Positions 1 to 5,416 of a DNA stretch of 5,784 bases are shown here, piece by piece (positions within the stretch are counted from its first letter, which is position 1; the number at the start of each line of letters is the position of its first letter). This stretch comes from Methylobacteriaceae bacterium (GTDB lineage: Bacteria > Pseudomonadota > Alphaproteobacteria > Rhizobiales > Beijerinckiaceae): contig JAFAPJ010000603.1 in the NCBI GenBank assembly GCA_019247255.1, forward strand, positions 1 to 5,784. The letters are read 5' to 3'. A model generated the notes under the pieces. The model saw nothing but the letters and a program-made list of their open reading frames with translations. It was not told the origin of the DNA and searched no databases. A program made the position numbers and the translations under genes.

Positions 1-42
1 GGGCACCAGCCCGGCGCAGCCCGGGCGCGCGAGGGAACAACG

Positions 43-1020
43 ATGATCACGCGACGGACTGTCCTGGCGTCGACGCCGGCACTCGCGGCCGCGGCCGCGA
101 CCACCGAGGCCGTGTCCCAGGCGAGCCCCACGGGCGCATCGGGCGCGACCGTCGGGCAGGCGCCCGGCTTCTACCGCTACAAGGTCGGCGAGATCGAGGT
201 CACGGCCGTCCACGACGGCTTCGCGAACCGCCCGCTCGAGGGGCTCGTCCGCAACGCCGAGCTCGGCGACGTCAAGGCCGCGATGGCGGACGCGTTCCTG
301 CCGACGGACGTCCTTCCGATCACCTTCACGCCCCTCGTGCTGCGCACGGGCGGCAAGACGGTGCTCATCGACACGGGCAATGGCGACGTCGGGGCCGCGA
401 CGAGCGGGCGCTGGCTCGCCAACTTCCGCGCAGCCGGCTTCGACCCGACGCAGGTCGACACGGTGCTCATCAGCCACTTCCACGGCGACCACATCGGCGG
501 CATCCGCCTGAAGGACGGCACGGGCGTGTTCCCGAAGGCCGAGATCCTGGTGCCCGAGGCCGAATGGGCCTTCTGGATGGACGACGGCAAGATGGCGGGG
601 GCGCCCGACGCCGCGAAGCCCGCCTTCCAGAACGTGCGGCGCGTCTTCGGCCCCATCGCGAAGGACGTGCGTACCTACGGGGCCGGCCGCGAGCTCGCGC
701 CCGGGGTCACGGCCGTCGCGGCCCCCGGCCACACGCCCGGGCACACGGTCTTCATGATCGCCTCGGGGACTGACAAGCTCATCATGCTGTCCGACGTGAC
801 GAACCACCCGGCGCTCTTCGCCCGCAACCCGACCTGGGCGGCCGTCTTCGACATGGACGCGAACATGGCGCGGGACACGCGGGTGAAGCTGCTCGACATG
901 GCGGCGGCGGAGCGCGCCCGCGTCTCCTTCTACCACGCGCCGTTCCCGGCGACGGGGTTCGTGGCCCGTGACGGCAGCGGATACCGCTTCGTCCCCGTGC
1001 AATGGTCGTCGGCCGTCTGA
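43..1020 (+). CDS. Tat-exported MBL-fold metallo-hydrolase
   Basis: This is a 325-residue metallo-beta-lactamase-fold hydrolase, probably periplasmic. The start is supported by GAGGGA at 31-36, six bases before the ATG. The N-terminus has a twin-arginine motif (T3-R4-R5-T-V-L) and an Ala-rich stretch, with plausible cleavage after A27 (VSQA). The zinc-site motifs are complete: HFHGDH at 145-150 (ligands H145, H147, D149, H150), H230 in PGHTPGH, D251 in LSDV, and H298 in YHAPFP. The strand preceding the first motif carries the usual LIDTG (108-112). Length, signal and motif layout fit the branch that includes methyl parathion hydrolase and some lactonases, but the substrate cannot be read from the sequence. 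A GC hairpin follows the stop and nadK begins 55 bases downstream. No missing residues or frameshift are seen. The fold assignment is very sure; the export route is likely; the substrate is unknown. Confidence 0.93.
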   Translation: MITRRTVLASTPALAAAAATTEAVSQASPTGASGATVGQAPGFYRYKVGEIEVTAVHDGFANRPLEGLVRNAELGDVKAAMADAFLPTDVLPITFTPLVLRTGGKTVLIDTGNGDVGAATSGRWLANFRAAGFDPTQVDTVLISHFHGDHIGGIRLKDGTGVFPKAEILVPEAEWAFWMDDGKMAGAPDAAKPAFQNVRRVFGPIAKDVRTYGAGRELAPGVTAVAAPGHTPGHTVFMIASGTDKLIMLSDVTNHPALFARNPTWAAVFDMDANMARDTRVKLLDMAAAERARVSFYHAPFPATGFVARDGSGYRFVPVQWSSAV

Positions 1021-1027
1021 CGGCCTG

Positions 1028-1049
1028 GCCGGCCCGGCACCGGGCCGGC
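1028..1049 (+). terminator. 10-bp perfect GC inverted repeat after the MBL gene
   Basis: Positions 1028-1037 are exactly complementary to 1040-1049, with only CA between them, so the RNA would fold as a stem of about 9 bp closed by a GCAC loop. It starts seven bases after the MBL stop codon. No U-tract follows (next bases GCTCCTTGCC), so it is not a textbook intrinsic terminator. It could attenuate transcription or protect the 3' end of the MBL message. It ends only 26 bases before the nadK start. Confidence 0.5.
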
Positions 1050-1075
1050 GCTCCTTGCCTCCATCCGGGACGCCG

Positions 1076-1846
1076 ATGGCCGACGGCTCCCCCGCCATCG
1101 CCTTCGTGGCGAGCACGACCTCCGCCGCGGAGGACGCGATGGCGTGCCTCAGCGCCCGCTACCCGGCGGTCGAAGCCGACCGTGCGGACGTCATCGTGGC
1201 GCTCGGCGGTGACGGCCTCATGCTGCAGGTGCTCCACCGCTTCATGGGCACGGGCAAGCCGATCTACGGGATGAACAAAGGCACGGTCGGCTTCTTGATG
1301 AACGACTTCCGGGAAGAGGACCTTCTCGCCCGGGTGGTCGAGGCGGAGCGCTCCGTCGCCCACCCGCTGATCATGGAGGTGCGGGACACGGAGGGCCGGC
1401 GGCACGTCGCCCGCGCGATCAACGAGGTCTCGATGCTGCGCCAGACGCATCAGACCGCGAAGCTCAAGGTCGAGGTCGACGGGCAGGTCCGGCTGGAGGA
1501 GCTCGTGGCGGACGGGATCCTGGTCGCGACGCCGGCGGGATCGACCGCCTACAACCTGTCGGTCAACGGCCCCATCCTGCCGCTCAACGCCCCGCTCCTC
1601 GCGATGACGCCGATCTCGGCCTTCCGGCCGCGGCGCTGGCGCGGCGCGCTCCTGCCTGACCGTGCCGAGATCAAGCTCAGCGTGCTCGAGCCCGACAAGC
1701 GGCCCGTTAGCGCGGTCGCGGACCACACGGAGTTCCGACGGGTCTGCGACGTGATGATCCGGATGGATTACGCGACCGATCTCGTGATGCTGCACGATCC
1801 GGGGCACAGCCTCGACGAGCGCATCCTGCGCGAGCAGTTCGGCTGA
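1076..1846 (+). CDS. nadK: NAD kinase
   Basis: This enzyme phosphorylates NAD+ to NADP+ in the cytosol using ATP and is the main bacterial route to NADP(H). The protein has 256 residues, a normal length for the alphaproteobacterial type. The signature motifs are in order: GGDG at 44-47 with the presumed catalytic Asp46; N67-KGTVGFL, where the family has NxGxxGFL; N116-E117 of the NE motif; D146-G147; TPAGSTAY at 152-159, the nucleotide-binding motif; NGPILP at 164-169; FRPRRWRGALLP at 183-194; and DHTEF at 216-220. I chose the ATG at 1076 because the homologous part starts right there. The open frame extends upstream to a GTG at 968 and a TTG at 1055, but the added residues are Pro/Arg-rich, do not look like the family, and mostly lie inside the MBL gene. 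The Shine-Dalgarno is weak (CGGGA at 1067-1071). A GC hairpin separates it from the MBL gene, so co-transcription is uncertain. It converges with the DUF2336 gene. Confidence 0.96.
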   Translation: MADGSPAIAFVASTTSAAEDAMACLSARYPAVEADRADVIVALGGDGLMLQVLHRFMGTGKPIYGMNKGTVGFLMNDFREEDLLARVVEAERSVAHPLIMEVRDTEGRRHVARAINEVSMLRQTHQTAKLKVEVDGQVRLEELVADGILVATPAGSTAYNLSVNGPILPLNAPLLAMTPISAFRPRRWRGALLPDRAEIKLSVLEPDKRPVSAVADHTEFRRVCDVMIRMDYATDLVMLHDPGHSLDERILREQFG

Positions 1847-1848
1847 CC

Positions 1849-1877
1849 GCGCGAACGGGCGATCGTCCCCGCCGCGC
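1849..1877. terminator. GC hairpin filling the nadK/DUF2336 convergent gap
   Basis: The 31-base gap between the two converging stop codons can fold almost completely. Positions 1849-1853 (GCGCG) pair with 1873-1877 (CGCGC); after an AA/C internal bulge, 1856-1859 pair with 1868-1871, leaving an eight-base loop. Neither side has a U-tract. The placement suggests a bidirectional 3'-end structure, but in DNA this GC-rich short stems also occur by chance. Confidence 0.35.
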
Positions 1878-3083
1878 TCACGCCGCCTCGGAATAGTCCT
1901 CGGGCGGCGCGAGCAGCGCGTCCGGCCGGTGCTCGAGCACGATCGCGAGCGCCGCCTGGTCGGCGAGGCCGCCCGCGACCCGCCGCGCCTCGTCGAGGGC
2001 CGCCTCCGTCTCGAAGCGGCGCAGGAGCGCGAGGAGCCGGCCTGCCCGGTCGGGCGCAAGGTCCTCGCAGGCATCGAGCGAGCGTTGCACGACCGTGCGC
2101 GAGAGCCCGGTCCGGGGCTCCTCGGCCGGGCTCCCGCGCGACGCGGCAAGCGCGCCCTCGAAGGCGGCCCGCAGCCCTGGGGGAAGGCCAGCCCGGTCGT
2201 AGAGGGCCCTGAAGGCGCTCCCGCGCCGATCGAGCAGGATCGGCCCGACGCGCTCGGGCGCGACGCCCGAGAGATCCGCGAAGGCCGCGGCCGCGAAGGT
2301 AAGGTTGCGCGACAGGAGAGCGCGCAGGATGAGGGCCGGCGTGAGCTGCCCGGTCGTGCGGACGTAGCGGACGAGCGCGACCACCTCGTCGGCCGAGGCG
2401 TCAGCCGACAGCGCGACGGCGGTGCGGTCGCGCGCGTCCCGCGTCACGCGCTCGGCGCGTTCGGGCGAGAGCCAGCCGCCCGCGACCGCGAGGCGACCGA
2501 GGCTCTCGGCGAGCGTCGCGGCGACGGCCTGGGCGACGGCGGCCGGAAGGTCGGGCCGGGCGAGCAGCGCCTCGCGAACGTCCGGGTCGGCCCCATGCCG
2601 CTCGACCATGCGCATGAGGCTCGTGCGCCCGATCTCAGCTTCGAGATTGGCCGCGAGCGCCGCGAGGGCCTCGGGACCCGCGACCTCCGCCAGTGCGCCC
2701 GCGACCGAGGTCGAGAGCGGACGGCGGCTCGCGATCGCGACCTGGGCGCGCGCGTCGCCGAGGGCCGCGCAATCGACGAGGTCCGCGTCGATGAGGATCG
2801 GCGAGCGCCGGAGCACGGGATCGGCGACCTCGCTCCCGTCGCAGGCGAGCGCGACGACGATGTGGCGCGGCGCGTGAGGGGAGCCGGCGAGCGCCTCGGC
2901 CATCGCGCGGCGCACGAGCCCCGACCGGTCGTCGAGCATGGCGGTGAGCGCCGTCTCGGCTTCGCGGCGGTCCGCCTCGCCGAGGTCCGAGTAGAGATAG
3001 GCGCGCGCGAGCGCGGAGACGGCCTCCGCCCGGTCGCCGGGCGGGGCGCTGCGGGCCCAGAGAAGGAACTGGCGCACGATCAT
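1878..3083 (-). CDS. DUF2336 domain-containing protein
   Basis: This 401-residue protein belongs to the DUF2336 family, which is largely alphaproteobacterial and has no established biochemical role. Recognisable family passages run from the N-terminus: LARAYLYSDL near 25-34, LDDRSGLVRRAMAEALA near 50-66, SPHAPRHIVVALA near 68-80, DPVLRRSPIL near 88-97, then the C-terminal FRALYDRAGLPPG. It is almost entirely Ala/Leu/Arg-rich amphipathic helix, resembling HEAT-type solenoids, so a protein-binding scaffold is a reasonable guess. There is no signal peptide, membrane segment or catalytic motif, so it should be cytosolic. Its ATG overlaps the stop of the upstream transglycosylase gene in ATGA, which fixes the start and implies translational coupling. 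Whether the two products act together is inference. The family call is confident; the function is unknown. Confidence 0.9.
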   Translation of the reverse strand: MIVRQFLLWARSAPPGDRAEAVSALARAYLYSDLGEADRREAETALTAMLDDRSGLVRRAMAEALAGSPHAPRHIVVALACDGSEVADPVLRRSPILIDADLVDCAALGDARAQVAIASRRPLSTSVAGALAEVAGPEALAALAANLEAEIGRTSLMRMVERHGADPDVREALLARPDLPAAVAQAVAATLAESLGRLAVAGGWLSPERAERVTRDARDRTAVALSADASADEVVALVRYVRTTGQLTPALILRALLSRNLTFAAAAFADLSGVAPERVGPILLDRRGSAFRALYDRAGLPPGLRAAFEGALAASRGSPAEEPRTGLSRTVVQRSLDACEDLAPDRAGRLLALLRRFETEAALDEARRVAGGLADQAALAIVLEHRPDALLAPPEDYSEAA

Positions 3084-4114
3084 GAGCGGCGTCTCGCCTT
3101 GAGCGGGGCGGCGTCGGGACGAGCCGATCCGGACGGACCGGCGGCTTCGAGCCGCGGCCGAGGGGGCGGCAGGGGCACGTTCGGGGCCGACGTCGACGCG
3201 GCGGCGGAGGATGGCTCGGTCGCGGCGACCGTCGCGGTCGAGGCGGGCGCGGCGTCGCCCGCGGACGCTGTCTCACCCGAGCGGGGAAAGAACGGGACCA
3301 GGGGGCCGGCCTTCTCGCCCGCGACATTGGACTGGTTCACGCGCCAGAGCTTGGCGACCGCGTCGGAGACCGGACCGGCGCGGTTGCCCGTCTGGAACAG
3401 GCCCTGAAGAGGCGGGCCCGAAAGAGTCGGGAGCACGGATGTGGCCGTGTCCGCCGGCACGGCGGCCGGCGCGTTCGCGGCCTGGGCGGCCAGCACCTGA
3501 TACACCTCGGCGGCGCCGCGCGGTCGGCCTGCCTTGTCGTAGAAGATGCCGCGATTGGCCGCCGCCGCCTCGGGGAAGTCGAGTGCGGCCGCGCGCTGCG
3601 GGTTGTCGGTCGCGGCCCGGATGAGGTCGCTCGCGCCGCGCGCCCCGAGGACATGGGCCGCATAGAGGTCGCCCCCGCCGGGCTCCCGACCGGTCGCGGC
3701 GGCGAGGTAGGCACGGTTCTGCTGCGTCAGCGCGCCGGCCAGGACCGAGGCGACGCTCGGGTCCTCGCGGAGCTTCAGGATCGCCTGGCGGGCCTGCGGA
3801 TCCGGCACCGCGAAGGTCCCGTCCGACCGGGCCTCGATGGCGCCCGCGAAGCTCCCGAGGCCGAGCTTGTCGCCCTCGCTGCGCAGGAGCCCGAGCCAGG
3901 TCTGCTCGATGAACTGGAAGAGGCCGGTCGCCGAGGACGTGCCGGCCTTGGCGGCCGGATCGAGCGCGGATTCGCGCTTGGCGGTCGACAGGAGGTAATC
4001 GAAGGAGGTGCCCGTCTTGCTCGCGCCCTGGCGGATCGCGTCCACGACGGGCCCGGCCGGGTCGCCCGGCCGCGCCGCGCCCTGTCCGGGAGATGTCGTG
4101 GTGAAGAGAAACAT
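3080..4114 (-). CDS. SLT-domain lytic transglycosylase-like protein
   Basis: This 344-residue protein resembles soluble lytic transglycosylases, which cleave the MurNAc-GlcNAc bond of peptidoglycan to form 1,6-anhydroMurNAc. The lysozyme-like domain covers about 20-195. The likely catalytic residue is Glu48 in AKRES (45-49), followed by the SATGLFQFIEQTW motif at 61-73, where GLFQF corresponds to the usual GLMQ. LYAAHVLGARGA (150-161) and ANRGIFYD (186-193) also look conserved for this alphaproteobacterial subgroup. From about 265 the protein is low-complexity Ala/Ser/Thr/Pro, contains VPLPPPRP (313-320) and ends in basic RRRS. It starts MFLFTTTSPGQG with no hydrophobic signal sequence, and an in-frame TGA (4117-4115) directly precedes the ATG, so no longer N-terminus is possible. 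No good Shine-Dalgarno is visible. Its TGA overlaps the DUF2336 start. Periplasmic delivery, perhaps by a dedicated export system, is unresolved. Confidence 0.88.
   Translation of the reverse strand: MFLFTTTSPGQGAARPGDPAGPVVDAIRQGASKTGTSFDYLLSTAKRESALDPAAKAGTSSATGLFQFIEQTWLGLLRSEGDKLGLGSFAGAIEARSDGTFAVPDPQARQAILKLREDPSVASVLAGALTQQNRAYLAAATGREPGGGDLYAAHVLGARGASDLIRAATDNPQRAAALDFPEAAAANRGIFYDKAGRPRGAAEVYQVLAAQAANAPAAVPADTATSVLPTLSGPPLQGLFQTGNRAGPVSDAVAKLWRVNQSNVAGEKAGPLVPFFPRSGETASAGDAAPASTATVAATEPSSAAASTSAPNVPLPPPRPRLEAAGPSGSARPDAAPLKARRRS
4054..4072 (-). repeat. 8-bp inverted repeat early in the transglycosylase coding region
   Basis: CGGCCGGG (4054-4061) and CCCGGCCG (4065-4072) are perfect complements around a three-base loop. 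In the minus-strand message this is a strong hairpin at about nucleotides +43 to +61 after the start codon, within codons for RPGDPAG. It could slow early translation. It may equally be a by-product of GC-rich Gly/Pro/Ala codons. Confidence 0.4.
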
Positions 4115-4206
4115 TCAGCTCGGGGCTCGGAGAGCGCGGGCGCGCCGCAAGGACCCGCGGACGATCAGCGGATTATGGTAAAGGAACCTTCAATTCGGGG
4201 CCGTCC
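4115..4206. promoter_or_regulatory. Divergent intergenic region with AT-rich island
   Basis: These 92 bases separate the start of the transglycosylase/DUF2336 pair (leftward) from the start of the aldolase-like gene (rightward), so promoters for both are expected here. The stretch 4171-4196 is strikingly AT-rich against its surroundings. On the minus strand it contains CATAAT (4177-4172), a fair -10 element, and TTGAAG (4193-4188), but these are only 10 bases apart, too close to be one sigma-70-type promoter. On the plus strand AAAGGAA (4180-4186) looks like a ribosome-binding site but lies about 20 bases from the GTG at 4207. No exact promoter can be assigned. Confidence 0.35.
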
Positions 4207-4797
4207 GTGACGGGTCCGGTCCGGGCGATCCTCGACGCATCGAGCGGCGAGGTTGCCGGCTTCGACGCGCTCATCCGGGCGTGGGACGGCGACGATGCGG
4301 CCGGTCCCGTCCCGCCGCTCTGGTGGCGCCTGCCGCCGCTCTACGCCGCCGAGATCGACCGCGCGGTCGCCCGGGCCGTCTCGGCCGGCGCGGACCACGT
4401 CGTGCTGCCGAGTCTCGCCCGCGCGCCAGATCTCCAGCATCTCGGCGCGAAGCTCGCCGTCGCCGAGGCGGAAGCCGAGCGCGACGACGGCGCGGTCGGC
4501 ATCGTGGCGACGCTCACGCACGCGACGGGTCTCCTCGCCCTCGCGCGCGCGCCCGAGGTGAGCCGGCGGCTTCGCGCCCTCGTCGACGTCATGCCGGAGC
4601 GCTCTCGGGGTCTCGCTCAGGCCCAGCGCGGGCTCGTCGGCCTCGTGGCCGAGGCGCTCGCCGTCCCGGCTTATCTCGCCCTGCCCGACATGCCCGCGAG
4701 CGGGGCGGTCGTCCGCCGCGCCGTCCGCGACGGCTATGCGGGCCTCCTCACGCGGCGCCCGGCCGATCTCGCGGCGATCCGATCCGCCTTTTCCTAG
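4207..4797 (+). CDS. Degenerate CitE/HpcH-like aldolase-family protein
   Basis: This 196-residue protein most resembles the CitE/HpcH-HpaI TIM-barrel aldolase and CoA-ester lyase family, in a short and divergent form. Supporting passages are AVSAGADHVVLPSLARAPDL (57-76), like the family's GADGIVLPKxExxxDL; GIVATLTHATGLLALA (98-113), like the strand IxAxIETxxGLxxA; and a C-terminus DGYAGLLTRRPADLAAIRSAF, like GFDGKxxIHPxQIxxVNxxF. The Glu of the family IET motif, an Mg2+ ligand, is replaced by Thr104, and no FGxxDL-type Asp motif is evident after 122-133. The family usually has about 270-330 residues and its N-terminal strand with LDLED is absent. A catalytically inactive relative is therefore likely. 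The start is the GTG at 4207, the only start in this frame near the gene's beginning; its nearby Shine-Dalgarno is poor. The reading frame is intact, so it is not an obvious pseudogene. The family call is moderate and the function is unknown. Confidence 0.7.
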   Translation: MTGPVRAILDASSGEVAGFDALIRAWDGDDAAGPVPPLWWRLPPLYAAEIDRAVARAVSAGADHVVLPSLARAPDLQHLGAKLAVAEAEAERDDGAVGIVATLTHATGLLALARAPEVSRRLRALVDVMPERSRGLAQAQRGLVGLVAEALAVPAYLALPDMPASGAVVRRAVRDGYAGLLTRRPADLAAIRSAFS

Positions 4798-5405
4798 CCC
4801 CCGCCACGGGGGCGGCGCATGGAGAATTTCGTCTCGGGCGTCGCCACGAAATAGTCCATGTAGCCGCCCCGCATGATCGGGCGCATCGCGGCCGTGTCGA
4901 CGAGCCCGTCGGCGATGAAGCGGTCGTCGATATGGACGCCCACGACCTGGCCGAGGACGAGGTACTGGTCCATCGCGCGCCCTTCGAGGGTCTCGAGCTG
5001 GATCGTGCGCAGGTGGCGGCATTCGAGAGCCGCCGGAGCCTCGGCGACGCGGGGCGCCTTGACGAGCTCGGACGGAGCAGGCGTCAGGCCCGAGAAGGCG
5101 AACTCGCTCTCGCCGCGCGGCAGAGGCGCCGAGGTCTGGTTCATCGCATCCCGGGTGTCCCAGGTCGCGAGGTTGCAGACGAATTCGTGCGTCTCGTCGA
5201 TGAAGGCGACCGCGTCCTTGTAGCCGCTCGACGAGAAGGCCACGATGAAGGGACCGTCCGCGACCGCGTTGAAGAACGAGTAGGGCGCAAGGTTGACCTC
5301 GCCCCGGGCGCTGACGGCCGACACCCAGCCGATCGGCCGGGGGCCGACGAGAGCCTTCAGCGGATCGTGCGGCAGGCCGTGGCCGCCGCTCACCTCGTAG
5401 AACAT
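4794..5405 (-). CDS. Flavin reductase-like FMN-binding split-barrel protein
   Basis: This 203-residue protein belongs to the flavin reductase-like family (DIM6/NTAB type, FMN-binding split barrel), whose members bind FMN and in some cases use NAD(P)H to make reduced flavin for partner enzymes. Motifs are in order: GPRPIGWVS (21-29), NLAPYSFFN (38-46), KDAVAFIDETHEFVCN (63-78), MNQTSA (88-93), AGLT-type SGLT (105-108), PRVAEAPAALEC (118-129), the QVVGVHIDD strand (153-161), and RPIMRGGYMDYF near 175-186. Length is normal and there is no signal peptide, so it should be cytosolic. The start is well supported by GAGGGA five bases before the ATG. The gene lies nine bases after the nitroreductase stop, so the two are surely one transcription unit. 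Its exact electron acceptor cannot be told. Its TAG overlaps the convergent neighbour's TAG. Confidence 0.92.
   Translation of the reverse strand: MFYEVSGGHGLPHDPLKALVGPRPIGWVSAVSARGEVNLAPYSFFNAVADGPFIVAFSSSGYKDAVAFIDETHEFVCNLATWDTRDAMNQTSAPLPRGESEFAFSGLTPAPSELVKAPRVAEAPAALECRHLRTIQLETLEGRAMDQYLVLGQVVGVHIDDRFIADGLVDTAAMRPIMRGGYMDYFVATPETKFSMRRPRGGG
4797..4813. terminator. 7-bp GC hairpin at the convergent gene ends
   Basis: GCCCCCG (4797-4803) pairs perfectly with CGGGGGC (4807-4813) around a CCA loop. It begins at the last base of the aldolase-like gene's TAG and lies in the last codons (Gly-Gly-Gly) of the flavin reductase-like gene on the other strand. There is no U-tract downstream in either direction. 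It is a possible 3'-end structure for the plus-strand message. Confidence 0.3.
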
Positions 5406-5410
5406 GGGGT

Positions 5411-5416
5411 TCCCTC
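5411..5416 (-). promoter_or_regulatory. Shine-Dalgarno overlapping the nitroreductase stop codon
   Basis: On the minus strand GAGGGA shares its first two bases with the TGA stop of the nitroreductase gene and lies five bases before the flavin reductase ATG. Ribosomes finishing the first gene would therefore end on the initiation site of the second, which favours translational coupling. Confidence 0.75.

Noticed and set aside
968..1075. Extended nadK start at the GTG at 968
   Set aside because: It would add 36 Pro/Ser/Arg-rich residues, overlap the MBL gene by 53 bases, and is not like NAD kinase N-termini; the ATG at 1076 fits.
782..2149. Long minus-strand open frame antisense to the MBL gene, nadK and the end of the DUF2336 gene
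   Set aside because: Its translation is Arg/Pro/His-rich low-complexity sequence crossing three well-supported genes; it is a by-product of GC-rich codons with few stops.
1929..3407. 492-codon plus-strand open frame antisense to the DUF2336 and transglycosylase genes
   Set aside because: Arg/Glu/Gly-rich with no recognisable domain, and it mirrors two genuine families on the opposite strand.
3451..3475. GC-rich inverted repeat in the Ala/Pro-rich part of the transglycosylase gene
   Set aside because: Short imperfect stem within low-complexity coding sequence, expected from codon bias.
4183..4209. Possible EcfG-type general stress promoter (GGAAC at 4183-4187, CGTG at 4206-4209)
   Set aside because: The -10 matches only three of four bases, and transcription would begin after the GTG start codon of the gene it should serve.
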